NCBI RefSeq assembly: GCF_000770305.1
Contig: NZ_JNVB01000008.1
Coordinates: 1 to 64,000, forward strand
Source of the DNA: Erwinia oleae
Lineage (GTDB): Bacteria > Pseudomonadota > Gammaproteobacteria > Enterobacterales > Enterobacteriaceae
Reading direction: 5' to 3'
DNA length: 64,000 nt
Every line of letters starts with the position of its first letter. Within the stretch, counting starts at the first letter, position 1. Made by a program: the position numbers and the translations under genes. Under the pieces are notes generated by a model. The model searched no databases and was not told the origin of the DNA. It worked only from the letters and a program-made list of their open reading frames with translations. Positions 37,125 through 46,334 of the stretch are shown here, in pieces.

Positions 37125-37771
37125 TATCGAATCCCCTTAGGAGTCAGCGCCAGCTGCAAACGGTGCAGCAGCCAGTCGAGAATAATTGCCAGCAGGCAAA
37201 TCATCAGCGCGCCTGCAATCAACATGCGAATATCACTGCCGCTGATGCCATCCAGCAGCAGCAGGCCGAGGCCGCCCGCGCCGATGACGGCGGCAATGGC
37301 CATGACGCCAACGTTCATCACCACGGCGGTACGGATGCCGCCAAAAATGACCGGCAGCGCCATCGGGATCTCAACCCAGCGCAGACGCTGCCAGAACGTC
37401 ATACCAATGCCGCGTCCGGCTTCGCGCAGGCCGCCCGGCAGATTTTCCAGTGCGGTGTGCGTATTGCGCACAATCGGCAGCAGGGAGTAGAGGAATACGG
37501 CGGTAACTGCGGGCAGTACGCCAATTCCCTGACCGATCATCGAAAACAGCGGGATCATCAGGCCAAACAGGGCGATGGACGGAATGGTCAGCACAATGGT
37601 GGCGAGGCCGAGGATCGGCGTTGCCAGCCATTTGTAGCGCACAATCATGATGCCGAGCGGTACGCCGACGACGATCGCCAGACCCACGGCCAGACCCACC
37701 AGCCACAAATGCTGAAACGTCAGGGAGGCCAGGTAGCCCGCGTTGTTAATCATGTAGTGAATAGTTTCCAT
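37124..37771 (-). CDS. osmW: Osmoprotectant ABC importer permease OsmW
   Basis: This 215-residue inner-membrane permease of the OpuB/YehY type carries the BPD permease loop EAGRGIGMTFWQRLRWVEIP. GGAGGCAG precedes ATG 37771. It lies 9 bases after osmX and overlaps osmV by one base, so it is tightly coupled in the operon. It pairs with OsmY to form the channel. Confidence 0.83.
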   Translation of the reverse strand: METIHYMINNAGYLASLTFQHLWLVGLAVGLAIVVGVPLGIMIVRYKWLATPILGLATIVLTIPSIALFGLMIPLFSMIGQGIGVLPAVTAVFLYSLLPIVRNTHTALENLPGGLREAGRGIGMTFWQRLRWVEIPMALPVIFGGIRTAVVMNVGVMAIAAVIGAGGLGLLLLDGISGSDIRMLIAGALMICLLAIILDWLLHRLQLALTPKGIR

Positions 37772-37780
37772 TCTGCCTCC

Positions 37781-38722
37781 TTAAAGCAAGCCTTTAGATT
37801 TCAGAAAATCGCTCGCCACCTGTTGTGGAGACTGATGGTCGATATCAACGCGTTTATTCATTTCAGTAATGGCTTCATCGGTGATCAGCGGCGACAGGCT
37901 GTTCAGCGCCTCTTCCAGGCCGGGATGGCTGTCCAGCGTGGCTTTGGTTACCACTGGCGTAACCGCATAGCTGGGAAAGAAGCCTTTGTCGTCTGTTAAG
38001 ACCTTCAGATCGAACCCCTTAACGCGGCCGTCGGTGGTGTAAACCAGTCCTGCATCAACGAAGCCGTCGCGGATGGCGTTATACACCAGGCCGGGATCCA
38101 TCTGACGGATTTGCGGGCGATCCAGCGGCATATTGTAAGCTTTTTGCAGCGGTTTCATGCCGTCCGAGCGTCCTGAAAACTCCAGATCCAGGCCTAACAA
38201 CCAGTTATTATCCGGATCGTTTTTACGCACCTCTTCCACTTTCGCCACCAGCTGGGACATCGTTTCGATATGCTCGGCCTCGGCGCGTTTGCGCTGCATG
38301 GCGAACGCGTAAGTGTTGTTCATCGGGGCCGGATTCAGCCAGACCAGCCCCAGTTTGCTGTCCAGTTTTTTCACCGTGTCATACGCTTCCTGCGGCGACA
38401 TTTGCTTGTTGATATGGTTGAAAATAATCAGTGACGTACCGGTATATTCCCAGGTCATATCAACCTGCTTGTTGATCATCGCGTTACGGCCAATGGTGGT
38501 GGCGATATTGGTCTTCGGCTCAATCTGAAAGCCTTTTTTACGCAGATACATTGTCGTCATCGCCGAGAGAATGTGCTGCTCGGTAAAACTTTTCGTCGCA
38601 AAAACGATAGGTTTTCCGGCGTCGGCGTCGGCGGCAGCGGCGCCTGCGCTGAGCGCCAGCGTCGCACTTAATGCCAGCGCGGTGTTGCGCACCCAGCGGG
38701 TAAAGAGTGTGGCCTTAGCCAT
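37781..38722 (-). CDS. osmX: Osmoprotectant ABC importer binding protein OsmX
   Basis: This 313-residue periplasmic protein has a signal peptide (ending about SAGAAAA) and an OpuAC-type binding domain: [16 protein letters not shown], then [13 protein letters not shown] and aromatic-rich stretches that could cage a quaternary ammonium group. It delivers the substrate to OsmW/OsmY. GGAG stands 8 bases before ATG 38722. Confidence 0.85.
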   Translation of the reverse strand: MAKATLFTRWVRNTALALSATLALSAGAAAADADAGKPIVFATKSFTEQHILSAMTTMYLRKKGFQIEPKTNIATTIGRNAMINKQVDMTWEYTGTSLIIFNHINKQMSPQEAYDTVKKLDSKLGLVWLNPAPMNNTYAFAMQRKRAEAEHIETMSQLVAKVEEVRKNDPDNNWLLGLDLEFSGRSDGMKPLQKAYNMPLDRPQIRQMDPGLVYNAIRDGFVDAGLVYTTDGRVKGFDLKVLTDDKGFFPSYAVTPVVTKATLDSHPGLEEALNSLSPLITDEAITEMNKRVDIDHQSPQQVASDFLKSKGLL

Positions 38723-38740
38723 ATGTCTGCTCCTTAATTC

Positions 38741-39457
38741 TTATACAGCCGTGTGTGGGCTGAGCAGGCGACCTAATCCGGCCAGTAACATATCGAGGAT
38801 CAGCGCAAAAAGTGCCGTTGCGGCAGCGCCAAGGATCAGGGTAGGGAAATCGTTCAGATAGATGCCGGGGAAAATCAGTTCACCGAAGCTGCTCGCGCCG
38901 ATCAGGAACGCCAGCGGCGCGGTGCCCACGTTTATCGCCATCGCCACGCGGATACCAGAGAGCATCACCGGCCAGGCATTAGGAAGCTCCACCTGACGCA
39001 GCCGTTGCCCTTTGGTCATACCGATGCCGTTGGCCGCCTCGATCAGCGAGGAGGGAACGGAGCACAGCCCGGAATAGGTGTTTCGCACAATCGGCAGCAA
39101 CGATGCCAGGAATAACGCAACAATCGCGGGCCGATCGCCAATACCAATAATGACCATCGCCAGCGCCAGTACCGCCAGCGGGGGCAAAGTATTGCCGACG
39201 TTAAAAATTTGCATCACGTATTCCGCCCAGCGGCGGGCGAAAGGGCGGCTGAGGATGATGCCGCTGGGAATACCGACCAGCAAAGCAAACAGCATCGACC
39301 AGAACACCAGGAACATATGTTGCCTGCCCAGATAAATCAGATCGACCTGGCGGGCTTTGATGGTATCAACGCCGAGGCCGTAAACCAGCAGCGCCACAAT
39401 GGCAATAACGAATAGTACCGCCAGTGCCGTGCGCCGTAAAAACGTCGCGTTTTGCAT
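38741..39457 (-). CDS. osmY: Osmoprotectant ABC importer permease OsmY
   Basis: This 238-residue permease is the second membrane subunit, with the family loop EAANGIGMTKGQRLRQVELP. It is the promoter-proximal gene of the minus-strand operon. ATG 39457 has GGGAG about 10 bases upstream; a GTG at 39466 is too close to that site. The permease OsmY of the OsmU system should not be confused with the unrelated periplasmic E. coli protein of the same name. Confidence 0.8.
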   Translation of the reverse strand: MQNATFLRRTALAVLFVIAIVALLVYGLGVDTIKARQVDLIYLGRQHMFLVFWSMLFALLVGIPSGIILSRPFARRWAEYVMQIFNVGNTLPPLAVLALAMVIIGIGDRPAIVALFLASLLPIVRNTYSGLCSVPSSLIEAANGIGMTKGQRLRQVELPNAWPVMLSGIRVAMAINVGTAPLAFLIGASSFGELIFPGIYLNDFPTLILGAAATALFALILDMLLAGLGRLLSPHTAV

Positions 39458-39840
39458 AAGTTTCACTCTCCCTGGTTTTTTCAGGATACGGGCATGCCCT
39501 TGTTATAGTGACAAACAGCACAACAACATCGATCGCGCATAAGGCGATATCCGCCTGGTTTGTGCCGGGTAAAATGGTTAAAAAAGATACATCAGGTGTT
39601 TTTTAACGCCAGATGACCAAAAAGTACCTTAAACTCTATAGCAGCGTGCCCTCTGTTCCGCCAGTTTCAGGCGGAAAATCAGCAGGATAGTTTTCGCACT
39701 AAAGCGCTGTAACTCGCTTTATTACAGGTCTGAGGGTAAAAAAGAGAATTTCTGGCGTCACCGGTGACAACGTCACATTTTGAGGGTTTTACGTCGGTTA
39801 TCGATAAATTCACGGTTGTTACAGGAAAGCATTCACGTCT
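39458..39840. promoter_or_regulatory. Long divergent control region, osm operon / DHA2 exporter
   Basis: This 383-base gap has no credible gene. It contains a TATAAC-like -10 facing osmY (minus strand, about 39505) and a perfect 12-base palindrome GTCACCGGTGAC at 39757-39768, about 70 bases before the exporter start, a possible operator. No regulator gene is adjacent. Confidence 0.4.
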
Positions 39841-41298
39841 ATGTCTGAAAGCACGCACGAGCCGGTTGCCGGACGCCCGCTGATTCTTATTGCCTGCATG
39901 CTGGCAATGTTCATGGCCGCCATTGAAGTCACCATTGTAGCCACCGCGATGCCGACCATTGTTGCTGAGCTGGGAGGATTTGCGCAGTTTAGCTGGGTAT
40001 TTTCGATTTACCTGCTGACGCAGGCAGTAAGCGTACCGATCTATGGGCGGCTGGCCGATATCTGGGGACGCAAACGGGTCTTTTTTATCGGCACTTCACT
40101 CTTTTTACTGGGCTCGGTACTGTGTGGCTTCGCGCCGGGCATGCAGTGGCTGATCCTGTTCCGCGCCGTGCAGGGGCTGGGAGCGGGCGCAATCATGCCG
40201 CTGACCGCCACCATTGTTGCCGATGTTTATCGGCCCGAAGAGCGAGCCTCTATACAGGGCTGGCTTTCCAGCGTGTGGGGCGTGTCAGCAATCGTTGGCC
40301 CGCTCAGCGGCGCGTGGATTGTGCAGCACCTTAACTGGGCGGCGATCTTCTGGGTTAACGTGCCCATCGGCATCGTTTCCATGCTGATGCTGGCACGCTG
40401 GTTTAGCGAACCGGGCCACCATCAGCAGCAACGTCTGAACCTGGCAGGAAGCGGTTTGATGATGCTGTCGGTGACGGCGCTGCTTGCCGCGCTGTTACAG
40501 GCGCAGGAGCCAGGCTGGTGGTCTTTGTGTCTCTTTGTACTGGCGGCGCTCGCCGGCTGGGCGCTGGTACGCCATGAAAAGCACGCGCCGGAACCGCTGT
40601 TCCCGCATGCCATCTGGCAAAGCAGAACGCTGCTGGCAGGCAATATGGGGAACCTGGCTATCGGCGCGGCAATGATGGGCATCAGCGCTTTTTTACCCAC
40701 GTGGATTCAGGGCGTAAACGGCGGAACGCCGCTTCAGGCCGGCAGTGCCCTGGCTATGATGTCGATTGGCTGGCCGCTTGCCAGCACCTTCAGCGGTCGG
40801 TTGATGCATCGAACCTCTTACCGTTTCACCGCGCAGACCGGCTCGTTATTGCTGATTATCGGCACCGGGCTGTTATTGCTGTTAAACAGCCACAGTTCGA
40901 TTTTCCAGTCCGGTCTGACCGCCTTTGTAATTGGCAGCGGTATGGGAATGACCAGCACCACCTTCCTGATCTCGGTACAGAATTCAGCGCATCATTCGAT
41001 ACGTGGGATCTGCACGGCGTCAATTATGTTCAGCCGCCTGTTGGGTTCCGCGCTGGGCACGGCAGTGATGGGCGCGGTGCTGAATTATAATCTTCTGATC
41101 CGCCTGCCTGACAGGCAGGATCCGGTGCAGCAGGTGATGTCGCATGCAGAGCGCGCAGCGATGGGTGCGCAGGGGCTGGCGGAGGTGACGGGGCAGATTG
41201 CCGCTTCGCTGCACTGGGTATTTGCGGTGTCGGTGATTATCGCGACAGCCAGCCTGATAGTTTCACGCGCATTGCCGGTTAAAAGGCCGGGTGACTAA
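39841..41298 (+). CDS. DHA2-family MFS multidrug exporter
   Basis: This 485-residue protein of about 14 hydrophobic helices belongs to the DHA2 drug:H+ antiporter group. Family stretches are visible: ATAMPTIVAELGG near residue 35, the loop GRLADIWGRKRVF, and GLGAGAIMPLTATIVAD (motif C-like region). It is probably a proton-driven exporter of toxic compounds; the substrate is unknown. It ends at a perfect terminator. Confidence 0.85.
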   Translation: MSESTHEPVAGRPLILIACMLAMFMAAIEVTIVATAMPTIVAELGGFAQFSWVFSIYLLTQAVSVPIYGRLADIWGRKRVFFIGTSLFLLGSVLCGFAPGMQWLILFRAVQGLGAGAIMPLTATIVADVYRPEERASIQGWLSSVWGVSAIVGPLSGAWIVQHLNWAAIFWVNVPIGIVSMLMLARWFSEPGHHQQQRLNLAGSGLMMLSVTALLAALLQAQEPGWWSLCLFVLAALAGWALVRHEKHAPEPLFPHAIWQSRTLLAGNMGNLAIGAAMMGISAFLPTWIQGVNGGTPLQAGSALAMMSIGWPLASTFSGRLMHRTSYRFTAQTGSLLLIIGTGLLLLLNSHSSIFQSGLTAFVIGSGMGMTSTTFLISVQNSAHHSIRGICTASIMFSRLLGSALGTAVMGAVLNYNLLIRLPDRQDPVQQVMSHAERAAMGAQGLAEVTGQIAASLHWVFAVSVIIATASLIVSRALPVKRPGD

Positions 41299-41301
41299 AT
41301 G

Positions 41302-41329
41302 AATAAAGGCCGCGAAAGCGGCCTTTATT
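41302..41329. terminator. Bidirectional terminator, 12-bp perfect stem
   Basis: AATAAAGGCCGC (41302-41313) and GCGGCCTTTATT (41318-41329) pair perfectly around a GAAA tetraloop, between convergent genes. Confidence 0.9.
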
Positions 41330-41330
41330 A

Positions 41331-41624
41331 TCAGGAAGAGGGCGAGTCCTGGGAAGAACCTGCATTCGCCGGTACGGGCTGCTCGCTTTCGCCCCCGTTG
41401 CGTTTATAGACGATTTTCTGTGAATCATTTTCGCAGTGACCAACCACCTGGCCGCCTGCGCTGTCAGCCTGATCGTTGGGAACAACGTCAAGGGTGAAAC
41501 CCGATTCCGGCACGCCGTTATTAATGATTTTCTGGCTGATATCTGCCTTAACCGATTCGCAAGATGCCTGGGCTGCGAGAGGAGAGGCAATAATCAGCGC
41601 GATAACCCACTTGTAACCTTTCAT
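41331..41624 (-). CDS. DUF1161 family periplasmic protein (YnfD-like)
   Basis: This 97-residue protein has a signal peptide ending AAQA. The mature part begins SCESVKADISQKIINNGV and ends the core with VVGHCENDSQKIVYKR; the two cysteines probably form a disulfide. The C-terminal tail is S/P/Q-rich. It resembles the DUF1161 family (E. coli YnfD), of unknown function. Of two adjacent ATGs, 41624 has the better spacing from AAGGA. The neighbour ynfB supports the family context. Confidence 0.72.
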   Translation of the reverse strand: MKGYKWVIALIIASPLAAQASCESVKADISQKIINNGVPESGFTLDVVPNDQADSAGGQVVGHCENDSQKIVYKRNGGESEQPVPANAGSSQDSPSS

Positions 41625-41676
41625 CATCTTATCCTTTTGCTTAGTATCAGCGAATAACTATAGCAGCCATTTATCA

Positions 41677-42027
41677 TCAGGGCGTGATCAGACGACCGCT
41701 GCGGCGATCCAGACAGCGAAGCGTGTTTGGCTCCCAATAAGCGTTTACGTTAGCGCTTTGTTCACAGCTATCGCGATTATCATAGGCGCGGTCAGCCTTA
41801 TCGAACTCTTTTTCAACGCGGGTATTCACCTTCCTGCGTAGCATATGGGTTTGATCCCACTGCTCTTTTTCCTGCCGGGCCTGCTCGTTGCTCAGCGCAT
41901 TGTTGCCGTTATCAATAATCAGGCGATCGGTTTGCGCCTGCGCGATACCGTTCATGCTGAACAGCGTACCGGCAAGCACCAGCAGCAGAGCAGCCTTGCC
42001 CATACATTTTTGCTTGTGTGTCATCAT
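41677..42027 (-). CDS. ynfB: YnfB family exported protein (DUF1283)
   Basis: This 116-residue protein has a signal peptide ending GIAQA and a mature part with [34 protein letters not shown] and [15 protein letters not shown], matching E. coli YnfB (113 residues) almost position by position. Two cysteines may pair. The function is unknown. Of two tandem ATGs, 42027 is used (GGTGA upstream). It is divergent from ynfA, as in E. coli. Confidence 0.85.
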   Translation of the reverse strand: MMTHKQKCMGKAALLLVLAGTLFSMNGIAQAQTDRLIIDNGNNALSNEQARQEKEQWDQTHMLRRKVNTRVEKEFDKADRAYDNRDSCEQSANVNAYWEPNTLRCLDRRSGRLITP

Positions 42028-42164
42028 CGTTTTCACCGTAAATTCTCTTGTTTGAAATGCAACGCCCGCCGGAGCGGCTGCATGGATCACGTTATGTAGT
42101 ATATCATCACCCGCAAATAGCTCACCAGCCGCCCGCATCTCGTTTAGGGTTGAGAGAGATTTCT

Positions 42165-42494
42165 ATGCTGTTCAAAACAACGCTGCTTTTTTTTATTACC
42201 GCGCTGGCTGAAATTATCGGCTGTTTTCTGCCGTGGCTCTGGCTGAAAAAACAGGGGAGCGTGATGCTGCTGATACCTGCGGCCGCCAGCCTGGCGCTGT
42301 TCGCCTGGCTGCTGACGCTCCATCCCGCCGCCAGCGGCCGGGTATATGCCGCCTATGGCGGCGTGTATGTGGTAACGGCGCTGCTCTGGCTCCGTTTTGT
42401 GGATGGCGTAAAACTCAGCTATTACGACTGGCTGGGCGCTGCCGTCGCGTTCTGTGGGATGCTGATCATGGTCGCGGGATGGGAAAGAGGCTAG
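42165..42494 (+). CDS. ynfA: YnfA family membrane protein (UPF0060)
   Basis: This 109-residue protein has four hydrophobic helices and the family stretch [17 protein letters not shown]; it matches E. coli YnfA along its length. Relatives have been proposed to be SMR-like efflux proteins. ATG 42165 follows GAGAGAT; upstream residues of the longer frame overlap the ynfB promoter side and are not coding. Confidence 0.9.
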   Translation: MLFKTTLLFFITALAEIIGCFLPWLWLKKQGSVMLLIPAAASLALFAWLLTLHPAASGRVYAAYGGVYVVTALLWLRFVDGVKLSYYDWLGAAVAFCGMLIMVAGWERG

Positions 42495-42669
42495 CGGTAT
42501 AAAGCCGAAACCAGATGCTTTTTGAAAATGTGATTTAACTTCCAATACGGCCTTTAAGATACTTGTATGGTAGGTGCCGCGAACGTGAATGACGCGGTCG
42601 TCAACCATATCGGATCTTAATTGTCAGAGAGGCCTCGATCTTCTCTGGCAGCCACGGAAGGGTCATCCT

Positions 42670-44202
42670 ATGTCACAAAAGAACAGGAAAATCACCATCC
42701 CTGTCAGTTTGGGTTATGGTGTTACGGATATTATGGGCGGAGGCGCCTTTACCGTTATCGGCGCGTGGTTATTGTTTTTTTACACCACCTGGGTTGGCCT
42801 GACGCCGATGCAGGCGGCTTCCATCGTGGCGATTGCCCGTATTGTGGATGCGGTTGTCAGCTTATTTATGGGCAGCATCACTGACCACTTTTATAAAACA
42901 TATTTCGGCAAAAAATTTGGCAGACGCCGTTTCTTTTTACTGGCGGGCGCGCCGCTGATGCTGGTTTATGCCCTGTTATGGGTTAATGGCATGAGCTACG
43001 GTTTTTACCTTACCGTCTATCTTGCTTTTGAAATTATCGCCGCGATGGTGCTTATTCCCTGGGAAACGTTGCCGTCGGAAATGACCCGAGATTTTAATTC
43101 ACGGACAAAACTCTCGACATGCCGCATGTTCCTGTCGGCATCAGGCACTTTTCTGGCCACCTTTATTCCCGGTTTACTGATTCATCATTTCGGCGAGGAC
43201 AATCCTCATGCGTATTTAATCAACGGTATTGTTTTCGCCGTCCTGTTTATGGTGTGCGTCTTTATTTCCTGGAAGGTCACCTGGGAGCGCGAGTTAACGC
43301 CGGAGATGCTGGCAGAGTTGGAACGTGTCGTGCCGCAGGCCACGCTTGTGGAAAGACTTGTCTCTGTGCTCGCGCTGTTTAAGGAATATGCCTCAACGCT
43401 TCGGGTTCGTGCGTTCCGCAAGCATCTGGCCATTTACCTTCTCTCATTTACCGCGAAAGATATTTACAACACGGTGTTTGTTTTTTTCTGCGTCTACTGC
43501 CTGAACATTTCTGCTGCGCTGGCGGGAACGCTGCTCTCGATGAGTATTGTCGGGCTCCCGGTGACGCTGCTGGCAGGCGTGGCGATCATCAGATACGGGC
43601 CAGCACGTCTTTATACGTTTGCCTACAGTCTGATGCTGCTGTGTCTGGTGGGTTTGTTGATGGTTTATCAGTTTCCGGGCGACTATAACGTTGCGCTTTT
43701 AGTTGTCCTGGCGGTGCTTTATCAGGTCGGGCGTTGCGTGCTTGAATTCACGCCCTGGAACGTATTTCCGTTTATTCCGGATATTGACGAATTAATCACC
43801 CGCCAACGCCGCGAAGGCTTATTTGCAGCCGTCATGACCTTCTCACGTAAAACGACGATAGCTGTTGCCACCTTTATGGTTGGCATGCTGCTTCAGGCGG
43901 GAGGATTTATAAAGGGCAGTCAGACGCAGCCTGAAAGCGCCGTGCAGACCATCGCCATTATGTTATTTGCGGGCACGGCAGGGTTACTGCTTCTCGCACT
44001 CTGGCAGGCATTAAGTTTTCATCTGAATAAGCAGACGCATAAAATATTTGTTGATGAGGTGGATCGGTTAAAAATAAGCGGTGCGGAACGTCACGCAGCG
44101 CCAGAAATAAGAAAAGTAGTGGAGGATCTGACCGGGCACAGTTACGATAAACTCTACGCGGAATTTACCCAGCCTGGGCAACATTTAACGCCGCATAAAT
44201 GA
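42670..44202 (+). CDS. GPH-family sugar:cation symporter
   Basis: This 510-residue, about 12-helix protein of the glycoside-pentoside-hexuronide:cation symporter family has GYGVTDIMGGG near the N-terminus and GSITDHFYKTYFGKKFGRRR, the family's conserved loop after helices 2-3. A C-terminal soluble tail of about 60 residues is longer than usual. The substrate is probably a glycoside or uronide, but no glycosidase or lyase gene is adjacent. ATG 42670 is chosen because it starts the conserved N-terminal segment. Confidence 0.78.
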   Translation: MSQKNRKITIPVSLGYGVTDIMGGGAFTVIGAWLLFFYTTWVGLTPMQAASIVAIARIVDAVVSLFMGSITDHFYKTYFGKKFGRRRFFLLAGAPLMLVYALLWVNGMSYGFYLTVYLAFEIIAAMVLIPWETLPSEMTRDFNSRTKLSTCRMFLSASGTFLATFIPGLLIHHFGEDNPHAYLINGIVFAVLFMVCVFISWKVTWERELTPEMLAELERVVPQATLVERLVSVLALFKEYASTLRVRAFRKHLAIYLLSFTAKDIYNTVFVFFCVYCLNISAALAGTLLSMSIVGLPVTLLAGVAIIRYGPARLYTFAYSLMLLCLVGLLMVYQFPGDYNVALLVVLAVLYQVGRCVLEFTPWNVFPFIPDIDELITRQRREGLFAAVMTFSRKTTIAVATFMVGMLLQAGGFIKGSQTQPESAVQTIAIMLFAGTAGLLLLALWQALSFHLNKQTHKIFVDEVDRLKISGAERHAAPEIRKVVEDLTGHSYDKLYAEFTQPGQHLTPHK

Positions 44203-44207
44203 CGTCC

Positions 44208-44229
44208 GGCGGCCAGCCTGCTGGCCGCC
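44208..44229. terminator. Stem-loop between symporter and ydfG
   Basis: GGCGGCCAG (44208-44216) and CTGGCCGCC (44221-44229) pair perfectly around CCTG between convergent genes; no T-run. Confidence 0.6.
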
Positions 44230-44235
44230 CCATAC

Positions 44236-44982
44236 TCAACGCTTCGCGACTTTTAATCCTGCCAGCGTCTGGCACACCGGCATCATTTCCAGCGTATTGA
44301 TGTTGACATGCTTCGGCAGCGTGGCCACCCACCAGACCGCTTCGGTAACGTCTTCAGCGGTTAACGGCTCGGTACCTTCGTAAACGTTACCGGCTTTTGC
44401 GTCATCGCCTTTGAAGCGCACGTTAGAAAACTCCGTGCCGCCCACCAGGCCTGGCTCAATGTCCGTCACGCGAAGCGGAGTGCCGTGCAGGTCGGTGCGT
44501 AAATTGAGGCTGAACTGGCGAACGAAGGCTTTGGTCGCGCCATAAACGTTACCGCCCGCATAAGGCCAGTTACCGGCGGTGGAGCCAATATTAATAATGT
44601 GCCCCGCGTTTCGCTCAACCATGCCGGGCAGGATTGCGCGGGTCATGTAGACCAGACCTTTATTGTTGGTATCGATCATGGCTTCCCAGTCATCAAGGCT
44701 GGCCTTATGCGCAGGCTCCATCCCCAGCGCCAGGCCTGCATTATTCACCAGCACGGCGATGTTTTGCCAGTCGGCGGGGAGACTTTGCAGCGCTTCTTCA
44801 ATCTGCGCGCGGTTACGCACATCCAGCCTCAGCGTATAAAGATTGTCGCCCAGCTCATCTTTCAAGGCCTGAAGGCGTTCGCTGCGTCGGCCGGTGGCAA
44901 TCACACGGTGACCCTGTGCGATAAAGCGGCGGGTGATGCTCTCTCCAAAGCCGGCGGTGGCACCAGTAACAAATACAATCAT
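44236..44982 (-). CDS. ydfG: NADP-dependent 3-hydroxy acid dehydrogenase YdfG
   Basis: This 248-residue classical SDR has GATAGFGESI at residues 7-16, NNAGLALG, and the catalytic set S-x(n)-YGATK in GNVYGATKAFVRQF. E. coli YdfG oxidises L-allo-threonine and serine and reduces malonic semialdehyde to 3-hydroxypropionate. ATG 44982 has GAGG upstream and gives the family start IVFVTGAT. It is divergent from the racemase-fold gene. Confidence 0.92.
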   Translation of the reverse strand: MIVFVTGATAGFGESITRRFIAQGHRVIATGRRSERLQALKDELGDNLYTLRLDVRNRAQIEEALQSLPADWQNIAVLVNNAGLALGMEPAHKASLDDWEAMIDTNNKGLVYMTRAILPGMVERNAGHIINIGSTAGNWPYAGGNVYGATKAFVRQFSLNLRTDLHGTPLRVTDIEPGLVGGTEFSNVRFKGDDAKAGNVYEGTEPLTAEDVTEAVWWVATLPKHVNINTLEMMPVCQTLAGLKVAKR

Positions 44983-45137
44983 CTCACTGTTCCTCAACAC
45001 ATTTTGGGGGTTACACACCTTAGCACTTCACCATGAGAATGGTAAGGCTGACGCTTACTCCTTTAAAAAGACCGGATCTCCGGGCGATAAAAGAGTAATT
45101 TGTCAGCATAATCTTTCCTCTGGACAGGAGAAGTGGA

Positions 45138-45773
45138 ATGACTGTTATCGCCTGCCTGCATGCGGCCAGAAGCAACATTGCGCTTTATGAAGATGCGCTG
45201 CGCGGGCTTGATTTCAGCGATGTTGAACTGCTGCATCGCGTAGAGGGCGAGCTGCTGGCAAGCGTTGCCGATGCGGGAGACGTCACCGAGGCGATCGCGG
45301 ATGCGACACGTCAGGCCATTCATGAGCTGTGTGACTACGCCGATGCGGTGATCGTTACCTGCACCACGCTTGGGGTGGTGGCATGGGACGCCAGCCAGTT
45401 CAGCAAACCGGTGATCCGGGTTGATGCCGCGCTGGCGAAAGTCGCGTCGCGCTATCAGGGTTCGATCCTTGTGCTTTGCACCGCGCACGCCACGCTGGCG
45501 GCCACCACCCATCTTTTTGAAGCGTTTATTCCTCCCGAACGGCTGTCGGTCGAGCTGATACCAGGAGCCTGGGTGTGGTTCAATGCAGGCGATTTCGACG
45601 GCTACTACCGGGAAATTGCCGGTTATATCCAGCAACGCCCGGAGTCACCGCTGGGTTGCATCGTACTGGCGCAAATATCGATGGCCGGTGCGGAAAAACA
45701 GATTAACAGCACGCTCTCGGTACTGACCGGACCGGCAGTGAGTTTGCAGGCCGCTATTGATGCGCTGTATTAA
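45138..45773 (+). CDS. Asp/Glu/hydantoin racemase-fold protein
   Basis: This 211-residue protein has two cysteine motifs of the aspartate/glutamate racemase superfamily: TCTTLGVVA near residue 74 and VLCTAHATLAATT near residue 113. A two-cysteine, metal- and cofactor-free racemase or isomerase mechanism is therefore possible. I do not recognise the exact subfamily or substrate. ATG 45138 follows GGACAGGAGAAGTGG. It stands alone between ydfG and yeaL. Confidence 0.7.
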   Translation: MTVIACLHAARSNIALYEDALRGLDFSDVELLHRVEGELLASVADAGDVTEAIADATRQAIHELCDYADAVIVTCTTLGVVAWDASQFSKPVIRVDAALAKVASRYQGSILVLCTAHATLAATTHLFEAFIPPERLSVELIPGAWVWFNAGDFDGYYREIAGYIQQRPESPLGCIVLAQISMAGAEKQINSTLSVLTGPAVSLQAAIDALY

Positions 45774-45846
45774 GCTGTAAAAAAGCTGGCAGGTGAGATT
45801 AAAGCGTTTTAAGCTGCCGTTATAACGACTTACATCAGGAAAGAGA

Positions 45847-46293
45847 ATGTTCGATATCACGCTGCTGATTCTTCTGGGGCTGGCCGGCATGAGCTATTTC
45901 AGCCACAACATGGCGGTGACGATTGCGCTGCTGGTACTGATTATTGTGAAAATGACGCCGCTCAGCAGCCTGTTTCCATGGATCGAAAAGCAGGGTGTAT
46001 CAATCGGTATCATTGTTCTGACCATTGGCATGCTGGCGCCGATTGCCAGCGGTGCTATACCCACCAGCACGCTGATACAATCATTTCTTAACTGGAAATC
46101 GCTGCTGGCGATCGCCGTCGGGATCTTCGTTTCGTGGGTAGGCGGGCGCGGCGTTACCCTGATGGGCAGTCAGCCTGGCGTGGTGGCGGGGTTGATTATC
46201 GGGACAATTATTGGCGTTTCGCTGTTTCGCGGCGTGCCGGTCGGGCCGCTGATTGCCGCAGGGCTGGTTTCGTTGTTCATCGGCAAATCGTAA
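45847..46293 (+). CDS. yeaL: YeaL membrane protein (UPF0756/DUF441)
   Basis: This 148-residue inner-membrane protein has about four hydrophobic segments and ends [10 protein letters not shown]. The family pattern [18 protein letters not shown] and [11 protein letters not shown] identifies YeaL/UPF0756; the function is unknown. ATG 45847 follows AGGAAAGAG. It is convergent with the glutamate dehydrogenase gene. Confidence 0.87.
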   Translation: MFDITLLILLGLAGMSYFSHNMAVTIALLVLIIVKMTPLSSLFPWIEKQGVSIGIIVLTIGMLAPIASGAIPTSTLIQSFLNWKSLLAIAVGIFVSWVGGRGVTLMGSQPGVVAGLIIGTIIGVSLFRGVPVGPLIAAGLVSLFIGKS

Positions 46294-46302
46294 CGAGCAA
46301 CG

Positions 46303-46326
46303 AAAAAGGGCGGAAGCGTTCCGCCC
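46303..46326 (-). terminator. Terminator of the glutamate dehydrogenase gene
   Basis: GGGCGGAA (46308-46315) pairs with TTCCGCCC (46319-46326); the A-run at 46303-46307 reads as a U-run in the minus-strand transcript. Confidence 0.82.
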
Positions 46327-46334
46327 GATGCTGC

